Assembly: GCF_024496085.1 (NCBI RefSeq)
Contig: NZ_CP101751.1
Location: 868,001 to 932,000 of the forward strand
Direction: 5' to 3'
Source: Flavobacterium cerinum
GTDB lineage: Bacteria; Bacteroidota; Bacteroidia; Flavobacteriales; Flavobacteriaceae
Length of the DNA: 64,000 nt
Shown here piece after piece: positions 54,426 through 62,800 of this stretch. A model generated the notes under the pieces. It had not been told where the DNA came from, did no database searches, and saw nothing but the letters and a program-made list of their open reading frames with translations. How positions within the stretch are numbered: the stretch's first letter is position 1; each line of letters begins with the position of its first letter. The translations under genes and the position numbers were made by a program.

Positions 54426-55307
54426 TTAGACAGAAGTAGCTTCCGAGTTACTTCTGTTTTTTGTTTTATAAGTTTTTATTTTAATACTTCTTTGTAAATG
54501 CATTTGATTAGGTGTTAGCATATAGTTTGACCAATGTGGTCTAATCTGGTTATATTTTTTAATAATCTCATCTATGAGTTTCTTCATTAAATATAGTTCA
54601 AGATGATAGGTATCAATTCTAAACTCTTGTTTTAATATTCCGTTTATTCTTTCAGCCACTGCGTTTTCATACGGATCTGAGTTTTGTGTCATACTGCATT
54701 TTAGACTGTATTTCTTTAATAAATACTGATACTCATCCGAACAATATTGTATTCCCCTGTCTGAATGATGTATCAATGATTCAGACTTAAATATCCTATT
54801 CTTACGAGCCATTTTTAAGGCTCTGATACAGCCTTGTGTACTGAGAGAATCAGATACATCATATCCCATTATCTTTTTTGAATAGGCATCAGTTATTAAA
54901 CTCAGATAACAAGGCTTTTCTCGTTTTCCAATATAGGTGATATCTGATACCCACACTTGTTCCGGCCTTGTAATATCCAGCTCTTTTATCAAGTTAGGAT
55001 GTTTTCTAAAACGATGGTGTGACCATGTGGTAAGATGATAACTCCTTTTGGGGTGTATCAATAAATGATTAGCTTTTAAAATAGAAAAAAACTTATCTCG
55101 GCCTACTTTTAATGCTTTAAGTTCAGTTATAAGAATATGATACAGTTTACGTGTTCCTAACCGAGGTTGAGCTATACGTTGCTCTTTTACAAGTGTTACA
55201 ACCTGTTCTGCCAAGGTTCTTCTGAATTTAGCGCGCTTAATACTTCGATAATAAACCTGCCTGTTTATCCCGAACAAACCACAGGTAAAACTTATGTTTT
55301 CCTGCCT
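54426..55307 (-). CDS. IS3-family transposase OrfB (in -1 frame)
   Basis: DDE integrase domain, in the frame reached by -1 slippage at 55306-55312; the stop-to-stop frame remains open from there, giving about 293 aa (a TTG at 55277 would give a shorter independent form of 283 aa). Catalytic residues: D in WVSDITYI, D in HHSDRGIQY, and E in ENAVAERINGILKQEF. A DNA-binding helix-turn-helix of the HTH_21 type precedes it. OrfB is made mainly as OrfAB fusion of about 431 aa. Confidence 0.93.
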   Translation of the reverse strand, partial: RQENISFTCGLFGINRQVYYRSIKRAKFRRTLAEQVVTLVKEQRIAQPRLGTRKLYHILITELKALKVGRDKFFSILKANHLLIHPKRSYHLTTWSHHRFRKHPNLIKELDITRPEQVWVSDITYIGKREKPCYLSLITDAYSKKIMGYDVSDSLSTQGCIRALKMARKNRIFKSESLIHHSDRGIQYCSDEYQYLLKKYSLKCSMTQNSDPYENAVAERINGILKQEFRIDTYHLELYLMKKLIDEIIKKYNQIRPHWSNYMLTPNQMHLQRSIKIKTYKTKNRSNSEATSV

Positions 55308-55720
55308 TTTTTGACTAAAGGATTGGATTGTCCGGGAGGTAAGTTTTTTCGAATATCGATATTGTATTCCTTTTCCGCAAGGTCTATCATCATATCAAAA
55401 ATAATAGCTTTAGAATCAGAAATATGGTTTTGTTTTTCAAGCTGAGCTTTCTGCTTTTCCAAAAGTTTTACCTTGGCTTCAAGCTCCATAATTCGTTGTT
55501 CTGGTGTCTTTGGCATATTTGATGGTGTTTGGTTCTCCCAATCAAAGTTACCATATTTTCTGAGCCAATTCACAACTGTGGACCGTGCCTGGATACCATA
55601 TTTCTTCTGGGCTGCATAAGTTGACAATTCTCCCGATTCAATTTCCTTTGTAATCTGAATCTTTAAACTTAAGGAGTAGTCTTTTTGGGTACGTTTAACA
55701 TAAGTGGTTTGTTTTTCCAT
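55292..55720 (-). CDS. IS3-family transposase OrfA
   Basis: 142-aa protein with an N-terminal helix-turn-helix (AQKKYGIQARSTVVNWLRKYG) and a coiled-coil leucine-zipper helix (LEAKVKLLEKQKAQLEKQN) used for dimer formation. At its end the codons GTC AAA AAA GGC contain the A6G site (55306-55312) at which ribosomes slip by -1 into OrfB. The first ATG at 55720 lies 17 nt inside the right inverted repeat. Confidence 0.93.
   Translation of the reverse strand: MEKQTTYVKRTQKDYSLSLKIQITKEIESGELSTYAAQKKYGIQARSTVVNWLRKYGNFDWENQTPSNMPKTPEQRIMELEAKVKLLEKQKAQLEKQNHISDSKAIIFDMMIDLAEKEYNIDIRKNLPPGQSNPLVKKGRKT
55306..55312 (-). promoter_or_regulatory. Programmed -1 frameshift site (A6G)
   Basis: AAAAAAG on the minus strand; slipping -1 after the second AAA of OrfA joins codon AGG of the OrfB frame. 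This is the usual slippery motif in IS3-family elements. Confidence 0.75.
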
Positions 55721-55736
55721 AATAACGCTTTTTTTT

Positions 55737-55760
55737 GTATCGTTATTTCAGGACGAGACA
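55737..55760 (-). repeat. IS terminal inverted repeat (right)
   Basis: On the minus strand begins TGTCTCGTCCT and ends ATAACGATAC; partner of the repeat at 54374-54397. Confidence 0.9.
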
Positions 55761-55763
55761 CCG
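55761..55763. repeat. Right target-site duplication (CCG)
   Basis: CCG directly right of the IS right repeat; copy of 54371-54373. Confidence 0.7.
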
Positions 55764-55773
55764 TTATAATAAG

Positions 55774-55805
55774 AAAACCTCCCAATCGAAAGAAAGGGAG
55801 GTTTT
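55774..55805. terminator. Terminator shared by dsbA-like gene and (formerly) the TonB receptor
   Basis: Stem AAAACCTCCC / GGGAGGTTTT with a 12-nt loop, followed by TTT on the right. For the leftward dsbA-like gene it is directly downstream; for the TonB-receptor gene it is now separated by the IS. Confidence 0.78.
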
Positions 55806-55827
55806 TTTATTGATAAAAGTTGAAGAA

Positions 55828-56475
55828 TTACGTTGATTGATGCATTTCTTGATAAACGCCGTTTAACGTCGCTAAAAAGTGATCAACAGGTTGAGCGCCC
55901 TTAACTGCATATTTGTTGTTTAAAACGAAGAAAGGAACGGAATTTATGCCGAATTGATACGCTTGCATCTGATCGGCTTTTACCTCATCAGCAAATAAGT
56001 TGTTGTCGTATACATTTTGAATGTCGGATGCTGTTAATCCGAAGTTCGTTCCGATTGCAATCAGCGTTGGAATATCGTCAATATTTTTTCCTTCGGTAAA
56101 ATAAGCGCGGAATAAAGCATCTTCAATATCATTTTGTACGCCTTTGGTTTTAGCAAAAGCCGATAACTGATGCGCTTTCATACTGTTGGCCGGTACTGCT
56201 TTTTCAAAGTGGAAATCCAAACCGACTTCACTTGCGATTTCTGTTGCGTTTGCATGCATCTCTTCCGATTCTTCCAGACTGATCCCTTTACGACTCGCCA
56301 TACTCTGAGCAGCAGAAATGGAAGTATCGGTTACAGCTTCAGGATCCAGTTGAAATGCACGCCAGGTGATTTCTACAGCATCTTTATGTTCAAATTGGGC
56401 TAAAGCCTTTTCAAATTTTGTTTTTCCAATATAGCAGAACGGACAACGAATGTCACTCCATATTTCTATTTTCAT
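55828..56475 (-). CDS. DsbA-family (FrnE-like) oxidoreductase
   Basis: Thioredoxin-fold protein of 215 aa with redox motif C11-P-F-C14 in RCPFCYIGK. No signal peptide, so cytoplasmic, as in the FrnE/2-hydroxychromene isomerase group rather than periplasmic DsbA. Late motifs INSVPFFVLN and AVKGAQPVDHFL match that group. FrnE in Deinococcus gives oxidative-stress tolerance; activity here is inferred. It lies 12 nt downstream of mfd, so they are one operon. Confidence 0.92.
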   Translation of the reverse strand: MKIEIWSDIRCPFCYIGKTKFEKALAQFEHKDAVEITWRAFQLDPEAVTDTSISAAQSMASRKGISLEESEEMHANATEIASEVGLDFHFEKAVPANSMKAHQLSAFAKTKGVQNDIEDALFRAYFTEGKNIDDIPTLIAIGTNFGLTASDIQNVYDNNLFADEVKADQMQAYQFGINSVPFFVLNNKYAVKGAQPVDHFLATLNGVYQEMHQST

Positions 56476-56487
56476 ATCTCTTTAATT

Positions 56488-59400
56488 TTAATTCATCATT
56501 TCCATCAATTCCAAAGCGCGTTTGATCGATTTTACATTCTCGAAGGTCAATAGTAAACGCAGTCCGTTTTTGGTTTCTTTTTCTTTCATTTTACACAGAT
56601 TGCCCTGTTGTTGTACAAAACGCAATACAGTGTGAAAACGATTGGACTGGTAAAAATCGGATTGTTGGTCGGCAACAAAATAACCTACCATTTTTCCTTG
56701 CTTTAAAACCAGTTTTTCGATACCCATTTTGGTAGCAATCCACTTGATACGAATACTGTTTAATAAAGAAACAGCCTGTTTCGGTAATGGTCCGAAACGG
56801 TCGATTAGTTTCTGTTCATATTTCTGTAGATCGTCTTCCGTTTTAATAATGCTCAATTCATTATACAGATTCAGACGTTCTGAAATGTTATTGATATATT
56901 CGTCCGGGAATAAAATTTCAAAATCTGTATCGATCTGAATGTCTTTTACATATTCTTTGGTTTCAATATCGTTTTCTTCCGGATAAAGATCCTTGAACTC
57001 GTTTTCTTTTAACTCCTCGATCGCTTCATTCATGATCTTCTGATAGGTGTCAAAACCGATTTCATTGATAAAACCGCTTTGTTCACCACCTAATATATCA
57101 CCGGCACCGCGAATCTCAAGATCTTTCATGGCAATATTAAAACCACTTCCCAATTCGCTGAATTGTTCCAGAGCCTGAATTCGTTTGCGGGCTTCTTCTG
57201 TCATAGCAGAATACGGCGGACAAATAAAGTAACAAAATGCTTTTTTATTGCTTCGGCCTACACGTCCGCGCATCTGATGCAAGTCGGAAAGTCCGAAATT
57301 ATTAGCGTTATTGATAAAAATCGTATTCGCATTCGGAACGTCTAATCCGCTTTCGATAATGGTAGTGGCAACTAATACATCGAATTCACCATCCATAAAA
57401 GCAAGCATCAGTTCCTCGAGTTTTTTGCCGTCCATCTGACCGTGTCCTACGCCTACTTTGGCTCCCGGAACCAGTCGCTGAATCATTCCGGCAACTTCTT
57501 TAATGTTTTCGATGCGGTTATTAATAAAATAAACCTGTCCGCCGCGTTCAATTTCATATGAAACAGCATCCCGGATTACTTCTTCGTTAAAACCGACAAC
57601 ATTCGTTTCGATTGGGTAACGATTAGGCGGTGGTGTCGTAATAACCGATAAATCACGTGCTGCCATCAACGAGAATTGTAAGGTTCTCGGGATAGGAGTT
57701 GCTGTCAACGTTAACGTATCAACATTTTGGGCGATGGTTTTTAATTTATCCTTTACGGCTACTCCGAATTTCTGTTCTTCATCGATAACCAATAAACCTA
57801 AATCTTTAAAAACGACATTTTTATTCACTAACTGATGGGTTCCGATAATGATGTCCAACTTACCGCTTTCCAGTTCTTTCAGGATTTCGGTTTTTTGTTT
57901 GGCTGTCCGGAAACGGTTAATATAATTTACGTTAACCGGCATATCTTTTAATCGATCACGGAATGTTTTGTAGTGCTGAAATGCTAAAATGGTAGTCGGA
58001 ACCAGAATGGCGACTTGTTTTCCGTTGTCTACGGCCTTAAAAGCAGCGCGTATTGCGACCTCCGTTTTTCCAAAACCAACATCACCACAAACCAAACGGT
58101 CCATTGGACGGTCGTTTTCCATATCCGCTTTAACATCCTGAGTTGCTTTTAACTGATCCGGCGTGTCTTCATAGATAAAAGAGCTTTCCAGTTCGGCTTG
58201 TAAATAACTGTCCGGTGAAAAAGCATATCCCTTATCCAATCGGCGTTTAGCATATAATTGAATCAGGTTAAACGCAATATGTTTAACACGAGCCTTCGTT
58301 TTTTGTTTTAATGTTTTCCAGGCGCTCGATCCCAGTTTGTATATTTTTGGCGGCGCACCGTCTTTTCCGTTGTATTTGGATATTTTATGTAAGGAGTGAA
58401 TGCTTACATATACAATGTCATTATCGGCATAAACCAATTTAATAGCTTCTTGTGTTTTGCCTTCAACCTGAATTTTCTGTAAACCACCAAACTTACCGAT
58501 TCCGTGATCAATATGAGTTACATAATCGCCTACCGATAATGTGGTTAGTTCTTTTAAGGTAATGGTTTGTTTTTTTGAATAACCGTTTTTGAGGTTAAAC
58601 TTATGGTAACGTTCAAAAATCTGGTGATCGGTATAACAGGCTATTCGGTTTTCTTCATCGATAAATCCCTGATATAATGGTGCAACAATAGTTTTATATT
58701 GTTTTCGGATGTCTTCATGATTGGTTTCGTCTAGTGATTCGAAAATATCGTGAAAACGTTTTGCCTGTCCTTCATTCGAACAGAAAAGATAATTTTTGTA
58801 ACCGTTAAAATGATTGTCATTCAGATTGTTGAGTAATAAATCGAACTGTTTGTTAAATGACGGTTGTGGTTGTGTATGAAATTCAACCGTTTTTTGTGTT
58901 CTGTAAATCGCTTTTGAGGCCAGTTCCACAAGTGTAAAGTCCAGTGATCTTTTTACAAAAGACGTTTGATTCAGAAACATATTCTCCGGAGAGACATGCT
59001 GAATTTCAGAGGATAATTTTTGAAAGGCTTCATTTGCTTTTTCAAATAATTTATCCAGTCGGCTTAGTAATAAATCCGTGTTTTGGACAAAAATAACCGT
59101 TTGAGGACTAATATAGTCCAGAAAACTTTCACGGTTTTCTTTTAGGAATTTATTTTCGACATTCGGGATGATCGTGATTTTTTTCTGTTTTTCGATCGAT
59201 AGCTGTGTTTCTACATCGAAAGTACGGATACTATCTACTTCATTACCGAAAAATTCAATTCGGTAAGGATTGTCATTAGAAAAGGAAAAAACATCAATGA
59301 TTCCGCCACGTACGGAAAATTCTCCGGGTTCCGATACGAAATCAACCCGTTTAAAATTGTATTCAAAAAGAACTTCGTTGATAAAGTCGATGGAAATATT

Positions 59401-59844
59401 GTCTCCGGTAGCGACTTTTAATGTGTTTTTATCCAGTTCCTTACGAGTAACTACTTTTTCGAAAATAGCATCCGGATAGGAAACAATAATCGATGGTTTT
59501 TTGCGGGAGTTGATTCGGTTTAAAACTTCAGCCCGAAGTAAAACATTCGCATTATCTGTTTCTTCAATCTGGTACGGACGTCGGTACGAACCGGGATAAA
59601 ACAAAACATCTTGATCATTAATTAGGTTTTCAAGATCATTCAGATAATAAGCCGCTTCTTCTTTATCCTGAAAAAGCAGTAAAAAAGGAAGATCACTTTT
59701 ATGAAAAAGTGACTGAATTACAAATGAAAGTGACGAACCAACCAATCCTTTCAGGTGGATCTTTTCCTCTTTCTTCTGTAGGTGTTCCGCCAAAAGGTTC
59801 ACTTTAGGCGATTTTTCGTATAAGGATATAATATCGGTTTTCAA
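56488..59844 (-). CDS. mfd: Transcription-repair coupling factor Mfd (TTG start)
   Basis: Mfd, 1118 aa, releases stalled RNA polymerase and recruits excision repair. Start codon is TTG at 59844: the frame upstream reaches a TAG at 59875-59877 without an ATG, and the next in-frame ATG is far inside. UvrB-like domains, the CarD/RNAP-interaction domain (SVGDYVTHIDHGIGKFGG), helicase motifs GDVGFGKTEVA (Walker A) and LLVIDEEQKFGV (DEEQ), and the TRG region are all present. It follows a lipoprotein gene by 30 nt and precedes the dsbA-like gene by 12 nt. Confidence 0.95.
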   Translation of the reverse strand: MKTDIISLYEKSPKVNLLAEHLQKKEEKIHLKGLVGSSLSFVIQSLFHKSDLPFLLLFQDKEEAAYYLNDLENLINDQDVLFYPGSYRRPYQIEETDNANVLLRAEVLNRINSRKKPSIIVSYPDAIFEKVVTRKELDKNTLKVATGDNISIDFINEVLFEYNFKRVDFVSEPGEFSVRGGIIDVFSFSNDNPYRIEFFGNEVDSIRTFDVETQLSIEKQKKITIIPNVENKFLKENRESFLDYISPQTVIFVQNTDLLLSRLDKLFEKANEAFQKLSSEIQHVSPENMFLNQTSFVKRSLDFTLVELASKAIYRTQKTVEFHTQPQPSFNKQFDLLLNNLNDNHFNGYKNYLFCSNEGQAKRFHDIFESLDETNHEDIRKQYKTIVAPLYQGFIDEENRIACYTDHQIFERYHKFNLKNGYSKKQTITLKELTTLSVGDYVTHIDHGIGKFGGLQKIQVEGKTQEAIKLVYADNDIVYVSIHSLHKISKYNGKDGAPPKIYKLGSSAWKTLKQKTKARVKHIAFNLIQLYAKRRLDKGYAFSPDSYLQAELESSFIYEDTPDQLKATQDVKADMENDRPMDRLVCGDVGFGKTEVAIRAAFKAVDNGKQVAILVPTTILAFQHYKTFRDRLKDMPVNVNYINRFRTAKQKTEILKELESGKLDIIIGTHQLVNKNVVFKDLGLLVIDEEQKFGVAVKDKLKTIAQNVDTLTLTATPIPRTLQFSLMAARDLSVITTPPPNRYPIETNVVGFNEEVIRDAVSYEIERGGQVYFINNRIENIKEVAGMIQRLVPGAKVGVGHGQMDGKKLEELMLAFMDGEFDVLVATTIIESGLDVPNANTIFINNANNFGLSDLHQMRGRVGRSNKKAFCYFICPPYSAMTEEARKRIQALEQFSELGSGFNIAMKDLEIRGAGDILGGEQSGFINEIGFDTYQKIMNEAIEELKENEFKDLYPEENDIETKEYVKDIQIDTDFEILFPDEYINNISERLNLYNELSIIKTEDDLQKYEQKLIDRFGPLPKQAVSLLNSIRIKWIATKMGIEKLVLKQGKMVGYFVADQQSDFYQSNRFHTVLRFVQQQGNLCKMKEKETKNGLRLLLTFENVKSIKRALELMEMMN

Positions 59845-59874
59845 TGGATTACTACTTTTGATTAAGGATAGAAA

Positions 59875-60462
59875 CTATTGTTTCGGTTCCGAGAAATTAG
59901 CACGGGCACGGCGAACAGTGTCCAATGCCTGTAACATTTCGGTTTCGCCAATCTCCTTCGGAATCTCCATTTTATAAATAATTTCAGCCATCTGATCCTG
60001 AACGGAGATTACTTCTTCCGAAACATCATGGATCAGGGCAATCACTTTTTGAGTCGGAATATAATCCAGAGAGATAAACGTTTCCAGTGATTTAATCTTG
60101 GTGTTCAATGTTGAAAGTCGGCTTTTAACAGCAGGTGTGTTAAAAATAATCGGAATGTTATTGGTTAGTGAATCCGATTTTTTAACGAGATTTATGGTTT
60201 TTAACTTAAAAGCATTCAGCGTACTTTTGGGTTTCTGACCTAATTCCTGTTTGAATTGACGCCACTCTTCCCAATTCTGGATGCGGCTCTGTACTTTGGG
60301 GTTTACGCCCGGAATATCAAACTTCCAGTTAGCATTTATTACGGCAAAAATGGAGTCCCGTTGCTGTAATGATTTTTTGTATTCTGTTTCACGCTCTTCT
60401 TTATTGTTACAAGAGAAAAGAAAAAGGGAAAAAACCGCTAAAACCGGTACTAAATATTTCAT
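59875..60462 (-). CDS. Hypothetical lipoprotein
   Basis: Exported lipoprotein of 195 aa with a lipobox LFSC (acylated Cys18) after a short signal. The mature part is mostly helical (WRQFKQELGQKPKSTLNAFK, IPIIFNTPAVKSRLSTLNTK), with coiled-coil-like segments and no Cys. I do not recognise a family. First gene of the lipoprotein-mfd-dsbA-like unit; start set by the ATG at 60462 with a candidate promoter at 60491. Confidence 0.83.
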   Translation of the reverse strand: MKYLVPVLAVFSLFLFSCNNKEERETEYKKSLQQRDSIFAVINANWKFDIPGVNPKVQSRIQNWEEWRQFKQELGQKPKSTLNAFKLKTINLVKKSDSLTNNIPIIFNTPAVKSRLSTLNTKIKSLETFISLDYIPTQKVIALIHDVSEEVISVQDQMAEIIYKMEIPKEIGETEMLQALDTVRRARANFSEPKQ

Positions 60463-60490
60463 TTTTTATATGGAAGTTAGTATTAAACAA

Positions 60491-60498
60491 CAAATTTA
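60491..60498 (-). promoter_or_regulatory. Candidate -7 element (TAAATTTG)
   Basis: Reads TAAATTTG on the minus strand, 29 nt upstream of the lipoprotein ATG. The tdh promoter candidate is on the other strand at 60605. Confidence 0.45.
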
Positions 60499-60604
60499 CA
60501 AATGTTATTGAAAACTTCTTTTTTTATGGGAATTAGTTAACTAAAATTAATGCTGTTGTGTAATAATCCTGTTTCAAATTAGACAGGAAATAGCTTCGAA
60601 TCGC

Positions 60605-60612
60605 TATCTTTG
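60605..60612 (+). promoter_or_regulatory. Candidate tdh -7 element (TATCTTTG)
   Basis: TATCTTTG lies 26 nt before the ATG at 60638, followed by CC. Confidence 0.5.
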
Positions 60613-60637
60613 CCAAAATTTAGCTACTAATAAAAAT

Positions 60638-61585
60638 ATGAATACAACAATTTTAATTATAGGCGCCTGTGGTCAGATCGGATCTGAACTGACGGTCAAA
60701 TTGCGCCAGATCTATGGAAATGACAATGTGATTGCCTCAGATATCAGAAAAGGAAACCAGGAATTTGTATCAACAGGTCCTTTTGAAGTAGTCAATGCAA
60801 TGGATTTTAATCAGATTGAAGAAGTTGTTGAAAAATATCAGGTAGATGAAGTGTATTTGATGGCAGCATTGCTTTCGGCTACAGCAGAAAAGAATCCTGC
60901 TTTTGCATGGGATCTGAATATGAATTCCCTTTTTCATATATTAAATCTGGCAAAAGCCGGGAAAATTAAAAAAATATTCTGGCCTTCGAGTATTGCAGTT
61001 TTCGGACCAACTACACCAAGAATTGATACACCGCAATATACTGTAATGGAACCGTCTACCGTTTATGGAATTTCAAAACAAACAGGAGAAAGATGGTGTG
61101 AATACTACAGTCAGAAATATGGAGTTGACGTAAGAAGTATTCGTTATCCGGGTCTGATTTCGTGGACAACACCTCCTGGTGGCGGAACTACCGATTATGC
61201 AGTGGATATTTACTATAAAGCTTTAGAGGATAAAAAATATACTTGTTTCCTTTCGGAAGAAACAGCACTGCCGATGATGTATATGGATGATGCGATCAAA
61301 GCAACTGTAAGTATTATGCAGGCTCCGGCGGAAGAAGTAAAGATTCGTTCGTCTTATAATCTTTCTGCAATGAGCTTTACGCCGAAGGAAATTGCAGCAG
61401 CAATACAAAAACATATTCCGGAATTTACAATCGGATATGAACCGGATTTTCGTCAGGCAATTGCCGACAGCTGGCCGGCAAGTATCGATGATACTAGTGC
61501 CAGACAAGATTGGGGTTGGCAACATGATTTTGATTTAGAAAAAATGACAGCGGTAATGCTTGAAAATCTTTCTAAAAAACTATAA
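60638..61585 (+). CDS. SDR-type L-threonine 3-dehydrogenase
   Basis: Protein of 315 aa of the extended SDR (UDP-sugar epimerase-like) group; NAD-binding loop GACGQIGSEL is at about residues 8-17 and the catalytic YGISK (Tyr-x-x-x-Lys) lies near the middle. The late motif RYPGLISWTTPPGGGTTDYA is typical of the SDR threonine dehydrogenases found in Bacteroidota and some bacteria and animals. It converts L-threonine to 2-amino-3-ketobutyrate. No kbl (glycine acetyltransferase) is adjacent. It ends in a terminator. Confidence 0.91.
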   Translation: MNTTILIIGACGQIGSELTVKLRQIYGNDNVIASDIRKGNQEFVSTGPFEVVNAMDFNQIEEVVEKYQVDEVYLMAALLSATAEKNPAFAWDLNMNSLFHILNLAKAGKIKKIFWPSSIAVFGPTTPRIDTPQYTVMEPSTVYGISKQTGERWCEYYSQKYGVDVRSIRYPGLISWTTPPGGGTTDYAVDIYYKALEDKKYTCFLSEETALPMMYMDDAIKATVSIMQAPAEEVKIRSSYNLSAMSFTPKEIAAAIQKHIPEFTIGYEPDFRQAIADSWPASIDDTSARQDWGWQHDFDLEKMTAVMLENLSKKL

Positions 61586-61588
61586 TGT

Positions 61589-61626
61589 AAAAGGGGTTGA
61601 CTCACTTTTGAGACAGCCCCTTTTTT
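61589..61626. terminator. Terminator after threonine dehydrogenase
   Basis: Stem AAAAGGGGTTG / CAGCCCCTTTT with an inner CTCA/TGAG pairing, followed by TT. It lies between convergent genes and can serve both strands. Confidence 0.78.
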
Positions 61627-61647
61627 GTATTCGTTTTGTAGTGTTTT

Positions 61648-62211
61648 TTACTGCTGTACTACTTGCGGTCGCAGGGATTCCAGGATAACACCCACTTCAC
61701 CGATAAGATCGTTAGGAACGTTGTTTTTCTGAGCGCCAATTACCACATCGGTAATAAATTTATCCATAGCTGCATTATTAGCTTTCATTGCCATTCTCGG
61801 ATTGGTAGCCGGATTATGGGCATCCATCATGTTTAAACCGGAATAGGTAAAGTTTTTGGCACCGGTTCCCACACAAAAGAAATCGGTCAGGTTTTTGCTA
61901 AGTATGGCAAGATTGGTTGTGTTTCCGGAGCCTACTTCTGTAAGTAAGGTTGAAAAATAAGGTTGTAAATCCGGATCGGCAGCGATAACAAATATTGTAC
62001 TGTCTACAACCGAACGTAGTCCAAGTCGGCCTTTTTCGATCATTTGAGAAGGATTATTCGGATCGGAAACCATAGTAGTTCCGCCAAGTTTTTGATACAA
62101 TGTCGGTGGTGTTACAACCGGCGGATTGTCATCATTGTCGTTACAGGAATAAAAAGTTGCAACTCCGGCCATAATAAGGCCTACGAAAGTAATTTTTAAA
62201 TAGATCTTCAT
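61648..62211 (-). CDS. Truncated-hemoglobin-like lipoprotein
   Basis: Exported lipoprotein of 187 aa; signal ends FYSC (acylated Cys23). The mature domain fits a group 1 truncated hemoglobin: LYQKLGG at 38-44, an 18-residue insert at about 45-62, VIAADPDLQPYF in helix region B/C, and a proximal-histidine segment MDAHNP (H132) before KFITDVVIGAQ. Normal truncated hemoglobins are cytoplasmic and about 120 aa, so a lipid-anchored, periplasmic/outer-surface member is unusual. A membrane HMA-like protein is encoded 17 nt upstream. Haem binding is inferred. Confidence 0.83.
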   Translation of the reverse strand: MKIYLKITFVGLIMAGVATFYSCNDNDDNPPVVTPPTLYQKLGGTTMVSDPNNPSQMIEKGRLGLRSVVDSTIFVIAADPDLQPYFSTLLTEVGSGNTTNLAILSKNLTDFFCVGTGAKNFTYSGLNMMDAHNPATNPRMAMKANNAAMDKFITDVVIGAQKNNVPNDLIGEVGVILESLRPQVVQQ

Positions 62212-62228
62212 AATGTTTGTTTTTATAG

Positions 62229-62663
62229 TTAATTAAAAATTTTTTGTACCCCGTTGGAAAAACGGTAGGAAAAAGAATTGCGATCCATAATCGGGCATCC
62301 GGTTGCTTTCATTTCATCGGTAACCACAAAACGCGTTGCTTTATAGTTCCCTTTTTGAATTAGTGCTTCAAAGGCCTGATCCGCGTTGACTTTGTTTACA
62401 TCGTATGAATAAACCAGAATGCCGTCTTTTATGTTAATATGTGTGTTTTTTATGCCGTCGACGCTACGAAGCTGTGAATTAATGGTTTTAGCTTTGGCAG
62501 AATCAATAGGTTCCTTAAAATCAATACGACTTAGCTGTAAATTGTTATTGTCATAGTTTTTAGGTGTGACCAAAAGAATATGTACAATAAGCGTAAGAAA
62601 GAGCAATGCTATTACTCCTAAAACGGAACCGGCTATCCATTTCGTTGTTTTGCTGATTTTCAT
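62229..62663 (-). CDS. Membrane-anchored HMA/ferredoxin-like domain protein
   Basis: Protein of 144 aa with one membrane helix at about residues 9-31 and then a beta-alpha-beta-beta-alpha-beta domain (about 42-115) of the heavy-metal-associated type (RIDFKEPIDSAKAKTINSQL, GIKNTHINIKDGILVYSYD). The loop where metallochaperones have CxxC lacks both cysteines; one Cys (ATGCPIM) occurs later. It is probably the partner of the truncated-hemoglobin-like lipoprotein. Function unknown. Confidence 0.8.
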   Translation of the reverse strand: MKISKTTKWIAGSVLGVIALLFLTLIVHILLVTPKNYDNNNLQLSRIDFKEPIDSAKAKTINSQLRSVDGIKNTHINIKDGILVYSYDVNKVNADQAFEALIQKGNYKATRFVVTDEMKATGCPIMDRNSFSYRFSNGVQKIFN

Positions 62664-62738
62664 AATATAGTTTGGTTTTAAATGTTTGATAGGATTATGT
62701 ACGGAAAAAACAGAAGGTTGGTTTTAATTGAGGAAATA

Positions 62739-62771
62739 AAAAAACCGAACATGTTAATATGTTCGGTTTTT
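62739..62771 (-). terminator. Terminator for the NTF2-like lipoprotein gene
   Basis: Stem AAAAACCGAACAT / ATGTTCGGTTTTT with a 6-nt loop, 30 nt past the 62801 stop. Confidence 0.8.
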
Positions 62772-62800
62772 ATAATAGGTTAGCGGAGAATTAATAAGAC

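Larger units (their letters stand above)
54374..55760 (-). mobile_element. Intact IS3-family insertion sequence (1387 bp)
   Basis: Element bounded by 24-nt inverted repeats (21/24 identical; inner block ATAACGATAC shared exactly), flanked by a 3-bp direct repeat CCG. It encodes orfA and orfB in the -1 frame, joined at an A6G slippery site. It is complete with no stop or deletion in either frame. Removing one copy of CCG and the element restores the original joint between the TonB-receptor gene and its terminator. Confidence 0.93.

Noticed and set aside
54426..55277. OrfB starting at TTG 55277 as an independent gene
   Set aside because: The reading frame is open upstream to the A6G site, so the main product is the OrfAB fusion; the shorter form may exist but is not a separate gene.
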